Positions 1-7,071 of a stretch of 8,871 bases of DNA are shown piece by piece. A program made the position numbers and the translations under genes. Source of the DNA: SG8-39 sp041558415 (GTDB taxonomy: Bacteria; Pseudomonadota; Gammaproteobacteria; Burkholderiales; SG8-39); assembly GCA_041558415.1 (NCBI GenBank), contig JBFFEY010000097.1:1-8871 (forward strand). The letters are read 5' to 3'. Under the pieces are notes generated by a model that was not told the origin of the DNA, ran no database searches, and saw only the letters and a program-made list of their open reading frames with translations. Each line of letters opens with the position of its first letter. Positions within the stretch are counted from its first letter, which is position 1.

Positions 1-1732
1 ATTCCACCGTGTGCGCGGCGGGCTGCGCCAGCGTGCGCACCAGGCGCGGCGTGATGAGCAGCACGATCTGTGTCTTGAGGCTCTCGTCGCGCTGCGAGGA
101 GAACAGCCGTCCCAGGGTCGGCAGGTCGCCCAGGCCCGGCACGCGGTCGGCGCTGCGGCGGTCTTCGTCGCTGATCAGCCCGGCGAGCACCTGCGTCTCG
201 CCGTCGCGCAGCCGCAGCAGGGTGCTCGCGTTGCGCGTGCCGATCTGGTAGACGAGCGTGCCGGAGGTGCTGCGGATCTCGCGCACGATGCGGCTCACCT
301 CCAGGCCGACCTTGATGCCGACTTCGTCGTCCAGGTAGATGACCGGCTCGACGTCGAGCTTGTGGCCGACGTCGAGGTAGCTCACCGATTCCGAGACGAA
401 GCCGCCGGTGGCCGCCGCGGTGGTGGTGATCACCGGCACGCGGTCGCCGATGTGGATCTTGGCCTTCTCGCGGTTCTTGACGCGGATGCGCGGATTGGCG
501 AGCAGGTTGGTGCTGCCGTCCTGCGCCTTGAGCGAGAGCAAAAAGGTCGGACTGGGAAAGAGCAGCTGCACCAGGCTGGAATTGAAGTTCTTCAGCTCGT
601 CCAGCCCCACCACGCCCGGCGTGCCGGCGGCGCCCTGCAGCACCACCGCCATCGAGTCGGGGTACTTGAGGCCCAGCTCGGTCAGGCGGTTGACGGTGAC
701 CTCGAGCACTTCGACCTCGAGCATGACCTCGGGCTCGGCGAGGTCCTGCGCCGCGATCAGGCGCTCGGCGATGCGCACCGACTCGGGCGTGTCGCGGATG
801 ACCACCAGGTTGACCTTCTCGTCGACGAAGATGTCGCGCGTCTTCACCACCGAGCGGATCATGGTGGCGGTCTGCTTGACGTCGGCGTTCGACAGGTAAA
901 AGCTCTTCACCACCAGGTCCTGGTATTCGCGCCGCTTGGCCGGCGTGTTGGGAAACACCACCACCGTGTTGCTGCTCGAGACCTTCTGCTCGAGCTGGTT
1001 GGTCATGACGATGATGCGCATCGCCTCGTCGAAGGAGGCCTCGCGCAGCGCGATGTCGGTGCGGTTGTCGGCCTTGACGTCCTTGTCGAGCACGATGTTG
1101 ATGCCGTAGGTGCGCGACAGCACCTGGAACAGGGAGCGCAGCGTGACGTCGCGCAGCTCGAGCGAGATCGGCTGCTTGGAGGCGGGCTTCAGCTCGAGCT
1201 CGGCGAGCGCCGAGGGCATCAGCTTGTCGTCGATGCGGCGCTTGAGGCGCAGCGCCTCGCGCTGCGTGGGGTTTTCCTGCAGCACCGGCTCGAGCGCGGC
1301 GCGCGCGGCGCGGTACTGCCCCGCGGCGGCGAGCTTCTGCGCGCTGGCGATGATCGCCCTGTGGCGCAGCTCGGTCTCGAGCTGCGCCAGGCCTTCGCGC
1401 GCGCGCGCGTTCCTCGGGTCGTACTTGAGGATGCGCTGGTAGAGCAGCGCGGCGATCTGGAACTGGCCGGCCTGGCGCATCGCCTCGGCCTGGCCGAGCC
1501 ACTGCAGGGCGAGCAGGTCGCGCTGGCGGTTGTACTCGCTGCGCACCGCCGGATCGGCGTCGGGCTCGCTCGCCGCCTTGTCGAGCATCGCGAGCGCCTC
1601 CTCGCCGCGTCCGCGCTCGAGCAGCTGGCGCGCGTCGTCGATCACGGTGTAGGTGGCGCAGGCGGCGAGCAGCAGGCCGAGCGCGAGCCAGGCGAGCAGC
1701 GCACGCAGAAGGGGGCGGGCAGGGCGGTGCAT
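1..1732 (-). CDS. Secretin lipoprotein with N-terminal TPR-like region (GspD/PilQ/MshL type), C-terminus beyond window
   Basis: Outer-membrane channel subunit of the T2SS/T4P superfamily. The frame is open from ATG 1732 to the left edge (577 codons, no stop), so it is partial. Residues 1-25 form a lipoprotein signal peptide with lipobox LAAC (Cys25). Ala at +2 fits outer-membrane sorting and suggests it may not need a separate pilotin. Residues 30-170 are helical and TPR-like. Residues 185-262 resemble the STN/N0 domain (PISLELRDVTLRSLF), and 268-330 resemble a single N1-like secretin_N domain. From about 334 comes the secretin domain, including ANPRIRVKNREKA (412-424) and the hallmark VPGLGDLPTLGRLF (531-544), ending near LLITPRLVR (558-566). 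A single N1-like domain resembles MshL/PilQ rather than GspD, which has N1-N3. The start lies 4 bases after the pilO-like stop; GGGAG at 1748-1744 is a possible, slightly distant, ribosome site. Family assignment is firm; which subfamily is less so. Confidence 0.95.
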   Translation of the reverse strand, partial: MHRPARPLLRALLAWLALGLLLAACATYTVIDDARQLLERGRGEEALAMLDKAASEPDADPAVRSEYNRQRDLLALQWLGQAEAMRQAGQFQIAALLYQRILKYDPRNARAREGLAQLETELRHRAIIASAQKLAAAGQYRAARAALEPVLQENPTQREALRLKRRIDDKLMPSALAELELKPASKQPISLELRDVTLRSLFQVLSRTYGINIVLDKDVKADNRTDIALREASFDEAMRIIVMTNQLEQKVSSSNTVVVFPNTPAKRREYQDLVVKSFYLSNADVKQTATMIRSVVKTRDIFVDEKVNLVVIRDTPESVRIAERLIAAQDLAEPEVMLEVEVLEVTVNRLTELGLKYPDSMAVVLQGAAGTPGVVGLDELKNFNSSLVQLLFPSPTFLLSLKAQDGSTNLLANPRIRVKNREKAKIHIGDRVPVITTTAAATGGFVSESVSYLDVGHKLDVEPVIYLDDEVGIKVGLEVSRIVREIRSTSGTLVYQIGTRNASTLLRLRDGETQVLAGLISDEDRRSADRVPGLGDLPTLGRLFSSQRDESLKTQIVLLITPRLVRTLAQPAAHTVE

Positions 1733-1736
1733 GGCG

Positions 1737-2276
1737 CTATTGTCTCCCGGACGCGTCGTCGGGCCGGAAATGCAGCGTGAGCTGGATCTGCGCGTCGAGG
1801 CCTGCGTCGGCCGTGCGCTCGCGCTCGAAGCGCAGCGCGTCCACCGAGGCGAGCGGCATTTCGCGCAGCACCGCATCGAGGAAGCCGCGCACCTGCAGGT
1901 AGCTGCCGCGCACCGGCAGGGTGACGCGGTAGGCCACGGGGCCCGCGGCGCGCCGCTCGAGGCGGTACTCGCCCTGGCGCAGCTGGAGCTGCGACGCCCC
2001 GGCCAGCGCGTAGAGCCGTGCCAGCTCGGCGGGCAGCTGCGCGAGCGGCGGCAGCAGGCTGTAGAAACGCAGCAGCTCGTCGGCACGGTCGTCCACCGTC
2101 ACGGCGCGGAACGGCCCGCGGCTGCGCAGGCGCTCGGCGGCGTCCTGCTGCGCGGCGAGCTCGCGCTCCGCCGGGCGCAGCGCGGAAAAGTAGAACGGCA
2201 GGCAGAACAGCAGCACGCCGATGCCCAGCACGCCCAGCGTGCCGATGCGGGCAAGAACCGCGTTCACGCCGCTCAC
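1737..2276 (-). CDS. PilO / GspM-like inner-membrane assembly protein (MshJ class)
   Basis: This 179-residue protein has a short cytoplasmic N-terminus, one transmembrane segment (about residues 12-31), a charged coiled-coil stretch (about 34-55) and a periplasmic alpha/beta domain (about 65-172). That layout and length match the PilO / GspM-b / MshJ class, which pairs with PilN-type proteins and links the ATPase and platform to the secretin. I chose GTG at 2276 because it overlaps the TGA of the upstream pilN-like gene (GTGA) and has AAGG seven bases upstream. A second in-frame GTG at 2267 is possible. The frame stays open further upstream, but that part overlaps the pilN-like gene and reads as low-complexity Ala/Arg, so it is a shadow. 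Class assignment rests on topology, size and gene order rather than a diagnostic motif. Confidence 0.8.
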   Translation of the reverse strand: MSGVNAVLARIGTLGVLGIGVLLFCLPFYFSALRPAERELAAQQDAAERLRSRGPFRAVTVDDRADELLRFYSLLPPLAQLPAELARLYALAGASQLQLRQGEYRLERRAAGPVAYRVTLPVRGSYLQVRGFLDAVLREMPLASVDALRFERERTADAGLDAQIQLTLHFRPDDASGRQ

Positions 2277-2797
2277 GGCAGCGCCTTGAGCGAGGCCTGC
2301 ACGGTGAAACGCACCGGCTGATGCGGCGCTTGCACCTGCAGCTGATGGCTGACGATGTGCACCTCGCCGAGCGCGCGGGCGGCGGCCAGGCGCTGCAGGT
2401 ACTCGAGCATCGCCTGCTGCGAGCGCGCCTCGGCGCCGAGCCGCAGCTGGCGCTGCTGCGCGTCCGGCTGCAGCTGCAGCAGGGCGACGTCGGCCGTCGT
2501 CGCGCCCTCGACGCTCTCGATGATCGCAGCCCAGGGCAGCGCGAGCTGGCGCAGCACCGCCTCGACGCGCCTCGCCTCCTCGTCCAGGCGCTGCGGCGAG
2601 CGCGCGCGCAGCGCGCTTTCCGCCGGGCCGAGCAGCGCGCGGCCGGCCTCGATGCGCTGCAGCTCGAGATCGACGCTGCGATAGCGCTCGACCAGCACCG
2701 CGGCGGTGGCGATGCCGATGACGAGCAGCAGCGCGCCGAGTGCGCGCGGGCGGCGCGGCGCGGCGACGTAGTCGAGCTCGAGGCGGCGCGGTTTCAT
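2273..2797 (-). CDS. PilN-like inner-membrane assembly protein (GspL C-terminal class)
   Basis: This 174-residue protein has a basic cytoplasmic tail (1-18), one transmembrane helix (about 19-37), a coiled-coil-prone region (about 40-85) and a periplasmic ferredoxin-like region (about 88-172) with alternating strands such as RFTVQASL near the end. This is the PilN topology, equivalent to the C-terminal part of GspL, and its place between the PilM-like and PilO-like genes supports the call. The INLLPW-type N-terminal motif by which typical PilN proteins bind PilM is not visible; the tail reads RRLELDY instead. ATG 2797 overlaps the TGA of the upstream gene (ATGA). I see no clear Shine-Dalgarno, so translation is probably coupled to the upstream gene. 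No enzymatic role is expected; it should be a structural link between the cytoplasmic motor and the periplasm. Confidence 0.8.
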   Translation of the reverse strand: MKPRRLELDYVAAPRRPRALGALLLVIGIATAAVLVERYRSVDLELQRIEAGRALLGPAESALRARSPQRLDEEARRVEAVLRQLALPWAAIIESVEGATTADVALLQLQPDAQQRQLRLGAEARSQQAMLEYLQRLAAARALGEVHIVSHQLQVQAPHQPVRFTVQASLKALP

Positions 2798-3633
2798 CGT
2801 GCGGCAAGCGCCATGGCGAAGCGCGCGTCCTCGCGCGGGTTGAAGCCGGCTAGCGGCGGCAGGCCGAGGGCGTGCAGCGACCAGCCGCGCGCCTCGCCGG
2901 AAACCGCGCGCCCCTGTCCCGGCGCGTGCACGTGCGCGCTGCGCGCGGACGCCGCCGCGTCGACGTCGGCGCGCAACTGCTCGCGCTCGAGCAGGGCGGC
3001 CCAGTCCTGCGGGCCGGGATAGTCGCCGCGCAGCGTCTGCACCGTCGCCCAGCGGCGCGCCGCGAGCATGGCCAGGCAGGCGCGCTGCGGCTCGACGAGC
3101 AGCAGCCAGGCCGGCGGCCGGCCGAAGGCGGCGCGCCAGCAGTTGAACGCCGCCATCAGGTAGGGCTGAATCGACACCAGGCGCAGCTTCGCGCCGCGCG
3201 GGAAGCAGGCGCGAATGGCCGGCGCGAGACCGGCGTCGACGGCGCTCGCCAGCCGCGGCGCGCCGCGCTGCGCCGGGCTGAGGCGCACGTCCCAGCCGCG
3301 CGCGCGATCGCCGTAGATGCGGGTGAACTGAAAGCGCGCCAGGCCGAGCTGCTCCGCCGGGGTGGCGAGCGCGGCGTCGGGGCGCACCAGCGCATAGCGT
3401 ACGAAATGGTTGGACAGCACCAGCGTGGCGTCGAGGCGCTCGCGCCGCAGCGGCTCGAGCGCCGCCGCGAGTGCCGCGACCGCCCCCTGCCAGGGCGCGT
3501 CGCCGAAGGCCGGATCGCAGGCGATCGCCTGCTTGCCGAGCACGCGCGGGCGCAGGCCGCCGGCCAGGCGCAGCCACGCAACCGCGTCCGGCGCGAGCGA
3601 GATCAGCAGGCGGTCACGCCACAAACGTGACAC
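2794..3633 (-). CDS. PilM / MshI / GspL-like cytoplasmic assembly protein
   Basis: This 279-residue protein has no transmembrane segment or signal peptide. It fits the actin-like cytoplasmic adaptor (PilM, MshI N-terminal half, GspL cytoplasmic domain) that couples the GspE-type ATPase to the membrane platform. Support comes from position, immediately after the ATPase and before the pilN-like gene, and from segments typical of MshI-like sequences: LVLSNHFVRYALV (71-83) followed by a predicted helix ending FQFTRIYGD (101-109). It is shorter than usual PilM (about 350 residues), and I see no clear nucleotide-phosphate motif, so ATP binding may be lost. I chose GTG at 3633 because AGGAG sits at 3645-3641, seven bases upstream. 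This start overlaps the end of the ATPase gene by 20 bases. The tail (about 222-250) is Ala/Arg-rich and probably disordered. Confidence 0.72.
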   Translation of the reverse strand: MSRLWRDRLLISLAPDAVAWLRLAGGLRPRVLGKQAIACDPAFGDAPWQGAVAALAAALEPLRRERLDATLVLSNHFVRYALVRPDAALATPAEQLGLARFQFTRIYGDRARGWDVRLSPAQRGAPRLASAVDAGLAPAIRACFPRGAKLRLVSIQPYLMAAFNCWRAAFGRPPAWLLLVEPQRACLAMLAARRWATVQTLRGDYPGPQDWAALLEREQLRADVDAAASARSAHVHAPGQGRAVSGEARGWSLHALGLPPLAGFNPREDARFAMALAAR

Positions 3634-5308
3634 GGTTGATCTCCTGCAGGGTGGTTTCGCCGTTCTTCACCGCCTCGAAGGCGGCTTCGCGCAGGAAGCG
3701 CGTGCCGTTGGCGCGCGCCGCTTCGCGGATCTGGCGCACCGGGGCGCGCTGCGCGATCAGCTCGCGCAGGTCGTCGTTCAGGATGAGCAGCTCGGCGATC
3801 GCCTTGCGCCCCTTGAAGCCGGCGCCGCGGCACTCGCGGCAGCCGCGGCCGATACGGAAGCGGTAGTCGCGCAGCGCGGCCGCGTCGAGCCCGGACTCGC
3901 GCAGCAGCGCGGCCTCGGGCTGCACCTCCTCGGCGCAGTGCGGGCAGACCAGGCGCACCAGGCGCTGCGCGAGGATCGCGTTCAGCGCCGAGACGAAGCT
4001 GTACAGGTCGACGTTCATGTGCATGAAGCGGCCGATGACGTCGAACACGTTGTTGGCGTGCACCGTGGTGAACACCAGGTGCCCGGTGAGCGCCGACTGC
4101 ACGGCGATGTTGGCGGTCTCCGGGTCGCGGATCTCGCCGACCATGATCTTGTCGGGATCGTGGCGCAGGATCGAGCGCAGGCCGCGCGCGAACGTGAGGC
4201 CCTTCTTCTCGTTCACCGGGATCTGCAGCACGCCCGGCAGCTGGTACTCGACCGGGTCCTCGATGGTGACGATCTTGTCCTGGCCGCTGTTGATCTCGCT
4301 GATCGCGGCGTACAGGGTGGTGGTCTTGCCGCTGCCGGTCGGCCCGGTGACCAGCAGCATGCCGTAGGGCTCCTGCGACAGGCGCCGCAGCCGGCGCACC
4401 TCGTCGTCGCTGAAGCCGAGCGAGTCGAGCGACAGCTGCTGGCGCTCGGCCTCGTAGAGCGACTGCTTGTCGAGCACGCGCAGCACGGCGTCCTCGCCGT
4501 GGATGCTCGGCATGATCGAGACGCGGAAGTCGACCGCGCGGCCCTGGTCGAGCGCCTTGAAGCGCCCGTCCTGCGGCACGCGGCGCTCGGTGACGTCGAG
4601 CTCGGCGAGCACCTTGACGCGCGCGATCGCCTGCTCGGCCTGCGCCATGTCCTGGATCAGCTTGATCTGCGACAGGATGCCGTCGATGCGGAACTTGATC
4701 GCCAGCGCGCCGGCGAGCGTCTCGAGGTGGATGTCGCTCGCGCCCAGGCGCAGCGCGTCGCGCAGCGTCGAGCGCACCAGGCGCACCACTTCGCTGGTCT
4801 CCTCGCTGATCGCGCGCAGCGACAGGTCCTCGACGCGCAGCAGCTCCTCGCCGGCGGCGGCGGCCTCGGCCTGCACGCTGTCCAGGGCGCGCAGCGTCTC
4901 TTCGTGGCCGGCGAGAAACGCCACCAGGTCGCCGCGGTGCACCAGGCGCCACTCGAACGGCTCGGCGAGGCGTTCCTCGGCCCAGGCGCTGAGCTCCGCC
5001 GAGAAGGGGTCGTCGGTGGCGAGCAGCAGTTCGCCGTCCGGCATGCGCAGCAGCGCGCAGCCGCGCTGCGCGCATTCGCTGAACGGCAGGAGCTCGAAGG
5101 CCGGCGCGGCGCGGCGCAGTTCCTCCATGCGCAGCACCGGCAGCTGCAGCGTCGCGCCGACCCGCGCGGTGAAGGCGTCCGGGTCGAGCGCGAGCCTTTC
5201 CTCGAGCACGTCGACCAGGCGGCGGCGGCTGGCGCGCGCGACGCTGCGCGCCTCGGCCGTGACCTCGGCCGCGATCGGCTCGGCCATGCCGGCGGCGGGC
5301 GCGTTCAT
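3614..5308 (-). CDS. gspE: GspE/PilB/MshE-type secretion ATPase
   Basis: This 564-residue cytoplasmic hexameric ATPase would power pseudopilus or pilus assembly. Visible parts: an N1-type domain (about 30-150, T2SSE_N-like); an N2 domain starting near residue 165 with the conserved ASDIHLE (190-196); Walker A GPTGSGKTT (322-330); an Asp-box region containing TIEDPVEYQLPG (348-359); Walker B IMVGEIRD (388-395); and a His box TGHLVFTTVHANN (408-420). A zinc-binding tetracysteine has CPHC (455-458) and CREC (490-493). All catalytic elements are intact and the length is normal. ATG 5308 overlaps the gspF stop (ATGA), with GGGAG six bases upstream. The tetracysteine marks an assembly ATPase (GspE/PilB) rather than a retraction ATPase (PilT), and no PilT is present in the window. 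The symbol reflects family; the MshE name would fit equally. Confidence 0.97.
   Translation of the reverse strand: MNAPAAGMAEPIAAEVTAEARSVARASRRRLVDVLEERLALDPDAFTARVGATLQLPVLRMEELRRAAPAFELLPFSECAQRGCALLRMPDGELLLATDDPFSAELSAWAEERLAEPFEWRLVHRGDLVAFLAGHEETLRALDSVQAEAAAAGEELLRVEDLSLRAISEETSEVVRLVRSTLRDALRLGASDIHLETLAGALAIKFRIDGILSQIKLIQDMAQAEQAIARVKVLAELDVTERRVPQDGRFKALDQGRAVDFRVSIMPSIHGEDAVLRVLDKQSLYEAERQQLSLDSLGFSDDEVRRLRRLSQEPYGMLLVTGPTGSGKTTTLYAAISEINSGQDKIVTIEDPVEYQLPGVLQIPVNEKKGLTFARGLRSILRHDPDKIMVGEIRDPETANIAVQSALTGHLVFTTVHANNVFDVIGRFMHMNVDLYSFVSALNAILAQRLVRLVCPHCAEEVQPEAALLRESGLDAAALRDYRFRIGRGCRECRGAGFKGRKAIAELLILNDDLRELIAQRAPVRQIREAARANGTRFLREAAFEAVKNGETTLQEINRVTFVA
3641..3645 (-). promoter_or_regulatory. 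Shine-Dalgarno that fixes the GTG start of the PilM-like gene
   Basis: On the minus strand AGGAG is followed by seven bases and then GTG 3633, inside the last codons of the ATPase gene. It decides the start in favour of this GTG over a later TTG at 3624 and creates a 20-base gene overlap. Confidence 0.7.
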
Positions 5309-6492
5309 CGCAGGCTCCCGGCGAGCTCGAAGATGGGCATGTACATGAGGATCACGATGCCGCCAATCACCAATCCGATCAAGCCCATCAGGATCGGCTC
5401 GAACAGGCGCGTGAACCAGTCCACCCAGCGCAGGATCTCCTCGTCGTGGAACGCCGCGATGCGGTCCATCATCTCGCCCATGTTGCCGCTTTGCTCGCCG
5501 ACCGCGAGCATGCGCAGCGCGACCGGCGTCGCCAGGCCGTGCTTTTCCATCGAGGCGGACACCGGCAGGCCCTCGCTGATCGCGCGGCGCGCGAGCACGA
5601 GTCGCTCGCGCAAGCCGGCGTGCAGCAGCTCGCCGCCCATGTCGAGCGCGCTGACCAGCGGCATGCCGCCGCGCAGCAGCATGCCGATGGTGCGGTAGAA
5701 CCTCGCCAGCTGGTAGACCTTCATGCGCTCGCCGATCGCCGGGATGCGCCACAGCGCGTCGGCGATGCGGGCGCGCAGCGGCGCCGCGCGCAGGGCGGAG
5801 ACCGCGGCCAGCGCGAGCGCCACCAGCGCGGCGACGATCAGCAGGCCGTGGCCCTCGACCAGCTGGCCCCAGGACAGCAGCAGCCGGGAAAAGAGCGGCA
5901 GGTCGGCGGCGCGCTCCTCGTAGATGTGGCTGAAGCGCGGCACCACGTAGAGCATGAGGAACAGGCTCACCAGGCCGCCGACGGCGAGCAGCAGCAGCGG
6001 GTAGATCGAGGCGTTCACCAGGCGCTTGCGCAGCGCCTCGAGCTGGACCTGGTAGGCGACGTAGCGACCGAGCGCGGGAGCGAGGTCGCTGGTGCGCTCG
6101 GCCGCGCGCACCGTGGCGACGTAGAGCGGCGAAAAGATCTGCGGCAGCTGCGCGAGCGCGCTGGAGAAGGCCTGCCCCTGGCGCAGGCTGGCGACGATTC
6201 TCTCGAGCGCGGCGCGGAAGTCGTCGCGCCGCTCGGACTCGGCGAGCGTCTCGATGGCGTCGACCAGCGGCAGGCCGGCGCCGACCAGCACCAGCAGCTG
6301 CTGCGAGAACAGCACCACCGGAAAACGTTCGCCGCCGCGCCAGCCTTCGAGCAGCGCCGGCCGGCGCCGCACCGCGAGCACGGTGTAGCCGCGGCCCTCG
6401 GCCTGCAGCCGGGCGCTGGTTTCGTCGAGCGCCTGCAGGTCGAGCGATTCGACCTGGCCGTCCTGGGCGATCGCCTTGAGGTGGTAACGCAT
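5305..6492 (-). CDS. gspF: GspF/PilC-type inner-membrane platform protein
   Basis: This 395-residue polytopic inner-membrane protein is the platform on which the ATPase acts to extrude pseudopilin subunits. It begins with the short T2SSF_N region (residues 3-45, RYHLKAIAQDGQ). Two homologous T2SSF domains follow: about 62-185, with FSQQLLVLVGAGLPLVDAI, and about 262-388, with FYRTIGMLLRGGMPLVSALD. The repeated L-x-x-G-x-P-L pattern shows the internal duplication. Transmembrane segments lie near 163-185, 214-233 and 366-388, the usual three. The motif VGEQSGNMGEMM (331-342) is typical of the family. ATG 6492 is chosen because it gives the canonical N-terminus; it lies 11 bases after the gspG stop and has only a weak ribosome site. 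The frame is open further upstream, but that region is gspG in another frame. Length and motifs are normal. Confidence 0.97.
   Translation of the reverse strand: MRYHLKAIAQDGQVESLDLQALDETSARLQAEGRGYTVLAVRRRPALLEGWRGGERFPVVLFSQQLLVLVGAGLPLVDAIETLAESERRDDFRAALERIVASLRQGQAFSSALAQLPQIFSPLYVATVRAAERTSDLAPALGRYVAYQVQLEALRKRLVNASIYPLLLLAVGGLVSLFLMLYVVPRFSHIYEERAADLPLFSRLLLSWGQLVEGHGLLIVAALVALALAAVSALRAAPLRARIADALWRIPAIGERMKVYQLARFYRTIGMLLRGGMPLVSALDMGGELLHAGLRERLVLARRAISEGLPVSASMEKHGLATPVALRMLAVGEQSGNMGEMMDRIAAFHDEEILRWVDWFTRLFEPILMGLIGLVIGGIVILMYMPIFELAGSLR
5315..5319 (-). promoter_or_regulatory. Shine-Dalgarno of gspE within the gspF 3' end
   Basis: GGGAG on the minus strand lies six bases before ATG 5308, within the final codons of gspF. 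Together with the ATGA overlap this confirms the gspE start and indicates coupled translation. Confidence 0.65.
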
Positions 6493-6503
6493 CTGCGCCG
6501 TGC

Positions 6504-6941
6504 TCAGCGGTTGTCGATGTCGGCGTTCTCGCCGCTGCCGCCCGCGGTGCCGTCCTTGCCGAAAGAAAACAGGTCGAACTCGCCCTTCTCGCCGGGCGCG
6601 CGGTACTGGTAGGGCCGCCCCCAGGGATCGAGCGGCAGGCTCTTGCGCAGGTAGGGGCCGTTCCACTTCGGCTCGTTCTGCGGCCGCGCGAGCAGGGCGG
6701 CGAGCCCCTGCTCGGTGCTCGGGTAGTGGCCGGTGTCGAGACGGTAATGGTCGAGCGCCTTTTCCAGCGCGTCGATCTGGGCGCGCGCCGCGGTGACCTC
6801 GGACTTGCTGATCTGGCCGAAATAGCGCGGCGCGACGAAGCCGATCAGCAGGCCGATGATCGCGACCACCACCAGCAGCTCGAGCAGGGTGAAGCCGGCG
6901 GCCGGGCGTGGGGGCGAGATTGGTTTGTTGCAGTGCAACAT
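6504..6941 (-). CDS. gspG: GspG-type major pseudopilin
   Basis: This 145-residue prepilin is the major subunit of the pseudopilus. A 16-residue leader ends in Gly16, followed by the type III signal FTLLE (17-21; Glu at mature +5) and a hydrophobic helix (19-39) ending near APRYFG. A prepilin peptidase should cleave after Gly16 and methylate Phe17; no such enzyme is encoded here. The globular domain carries GspG hallmarks: YPSTEQGL (64-71), LPLDPWGRPYQYR (83-95), and a C-terminal FSFGKDGTAGGSGENADI (106-123) matching the calcium-binding loop of T2SS major pseudopilins. That favours GspG over a type IV pilin. ATG 6941 is chosen because it places the leader at a sensible length. The frame stays open to 7106, but the added part looks non-coding and would bury the leader. 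First gene of the minus-strand operon; the ribosome site is weak. Confidence 0.95.
   Translation of the reverse strand: MLHCNKPISPPRPAAGFTLLELLVVVAIIGLLIGFVAPRYFGQISKSEVTAARAQIDALEKALDHYRLDTGHYPSTEQGLAALLARPQNEPKWNGPYLRKSLPLDPWGRPYQYRAPGEKGEFDLFSFGKDGTAGGSGENADIDNR
6926..6940. repeat. Small inverted repeat at the gspG start codon
   Basis: TGTTGC (6926-6931) and GCAACA (6935-6940) form a perfect 6-bp stem with a 3-base loop. On the gspG transcript this lies over codons 1-5 and could slightly mask the start. The stem is short and may be chance; no function is shown. Confidence 0.3.
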
Positions 6942-7071
6942 AGACTTTGGCAAGGCAGGCTTGATCCGATGACCCTCGAAAATGACTATCCCACGACGAT
7001 CGAACTGCCTGCAGCAGACGCGGGATTGCACCTCGGGCTCGACAACGCGCATAGAATCAGACGCTAGGATA
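6942..7071. promoter_or_regulatory. Divergent intergenic control region between gspG and the PilP/cohesin gene
   Basis: This 130-base stretch is the only substantial non-coding DNA in the window and separates two head-to-head transcription units, so both promoters should lie here or in the flanking 5' coding ends. It is noticeably less GC-rich than its surroundings. On the plus strand, TTGCAC (7026-7031) and TAGAAT (7052-7057) resemble -35 and -10 boxes, but their 20-base spacing is long. TTGATC (6961-6966) with GACTAT (6984-6989) is a weaker alternative at 17 bases. I found no convincing minus-strand sigma-70 promoter. The heptamer CAGACGC occurs twice in the same orientation (7015-7021 and 7058-7064), 43 bases apart, and might be operator half-sites. 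That a control region exists is well supported by layout; the exact elements are not. Confidence 0.55.

Noticed and set aside
11..1780. A 589-codon open frame on the plus strand opposite the secretin gene
   Set aside because: Its product is low-complexity (Ala, Arg, His, Leu, Asp) with no domain, while the minus strand reads as an unmistakable secretin. Long antisense frames are expected at this GC content.
3410..5698. A 762-codon open frame on the plus strand opposite gspE and part of the PilM-like gene
   Set aside because: It is antisense to a gene with intact Walker A, Walker B and tetracysteine motifs. Its own translation has skewed composition and no recognisable motif.
5446..6612. A plus-strand open frame opposite gspF and the end of gspG
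   Set aside because: It is rich in Gln, His, Arg and Ala and typical of a shadow of a membrane-protein gene read in reverse. gspF is clear on the other strand.
6982..7071. A longer PilP/cohesin gene starting at ATG 6982
   Set aside because: The extra 30 residues (Cys, Thr, Arg, Ser rich) precede the basic tail and membrane anchor and have no ribosome site. They look like intergenic sequence.
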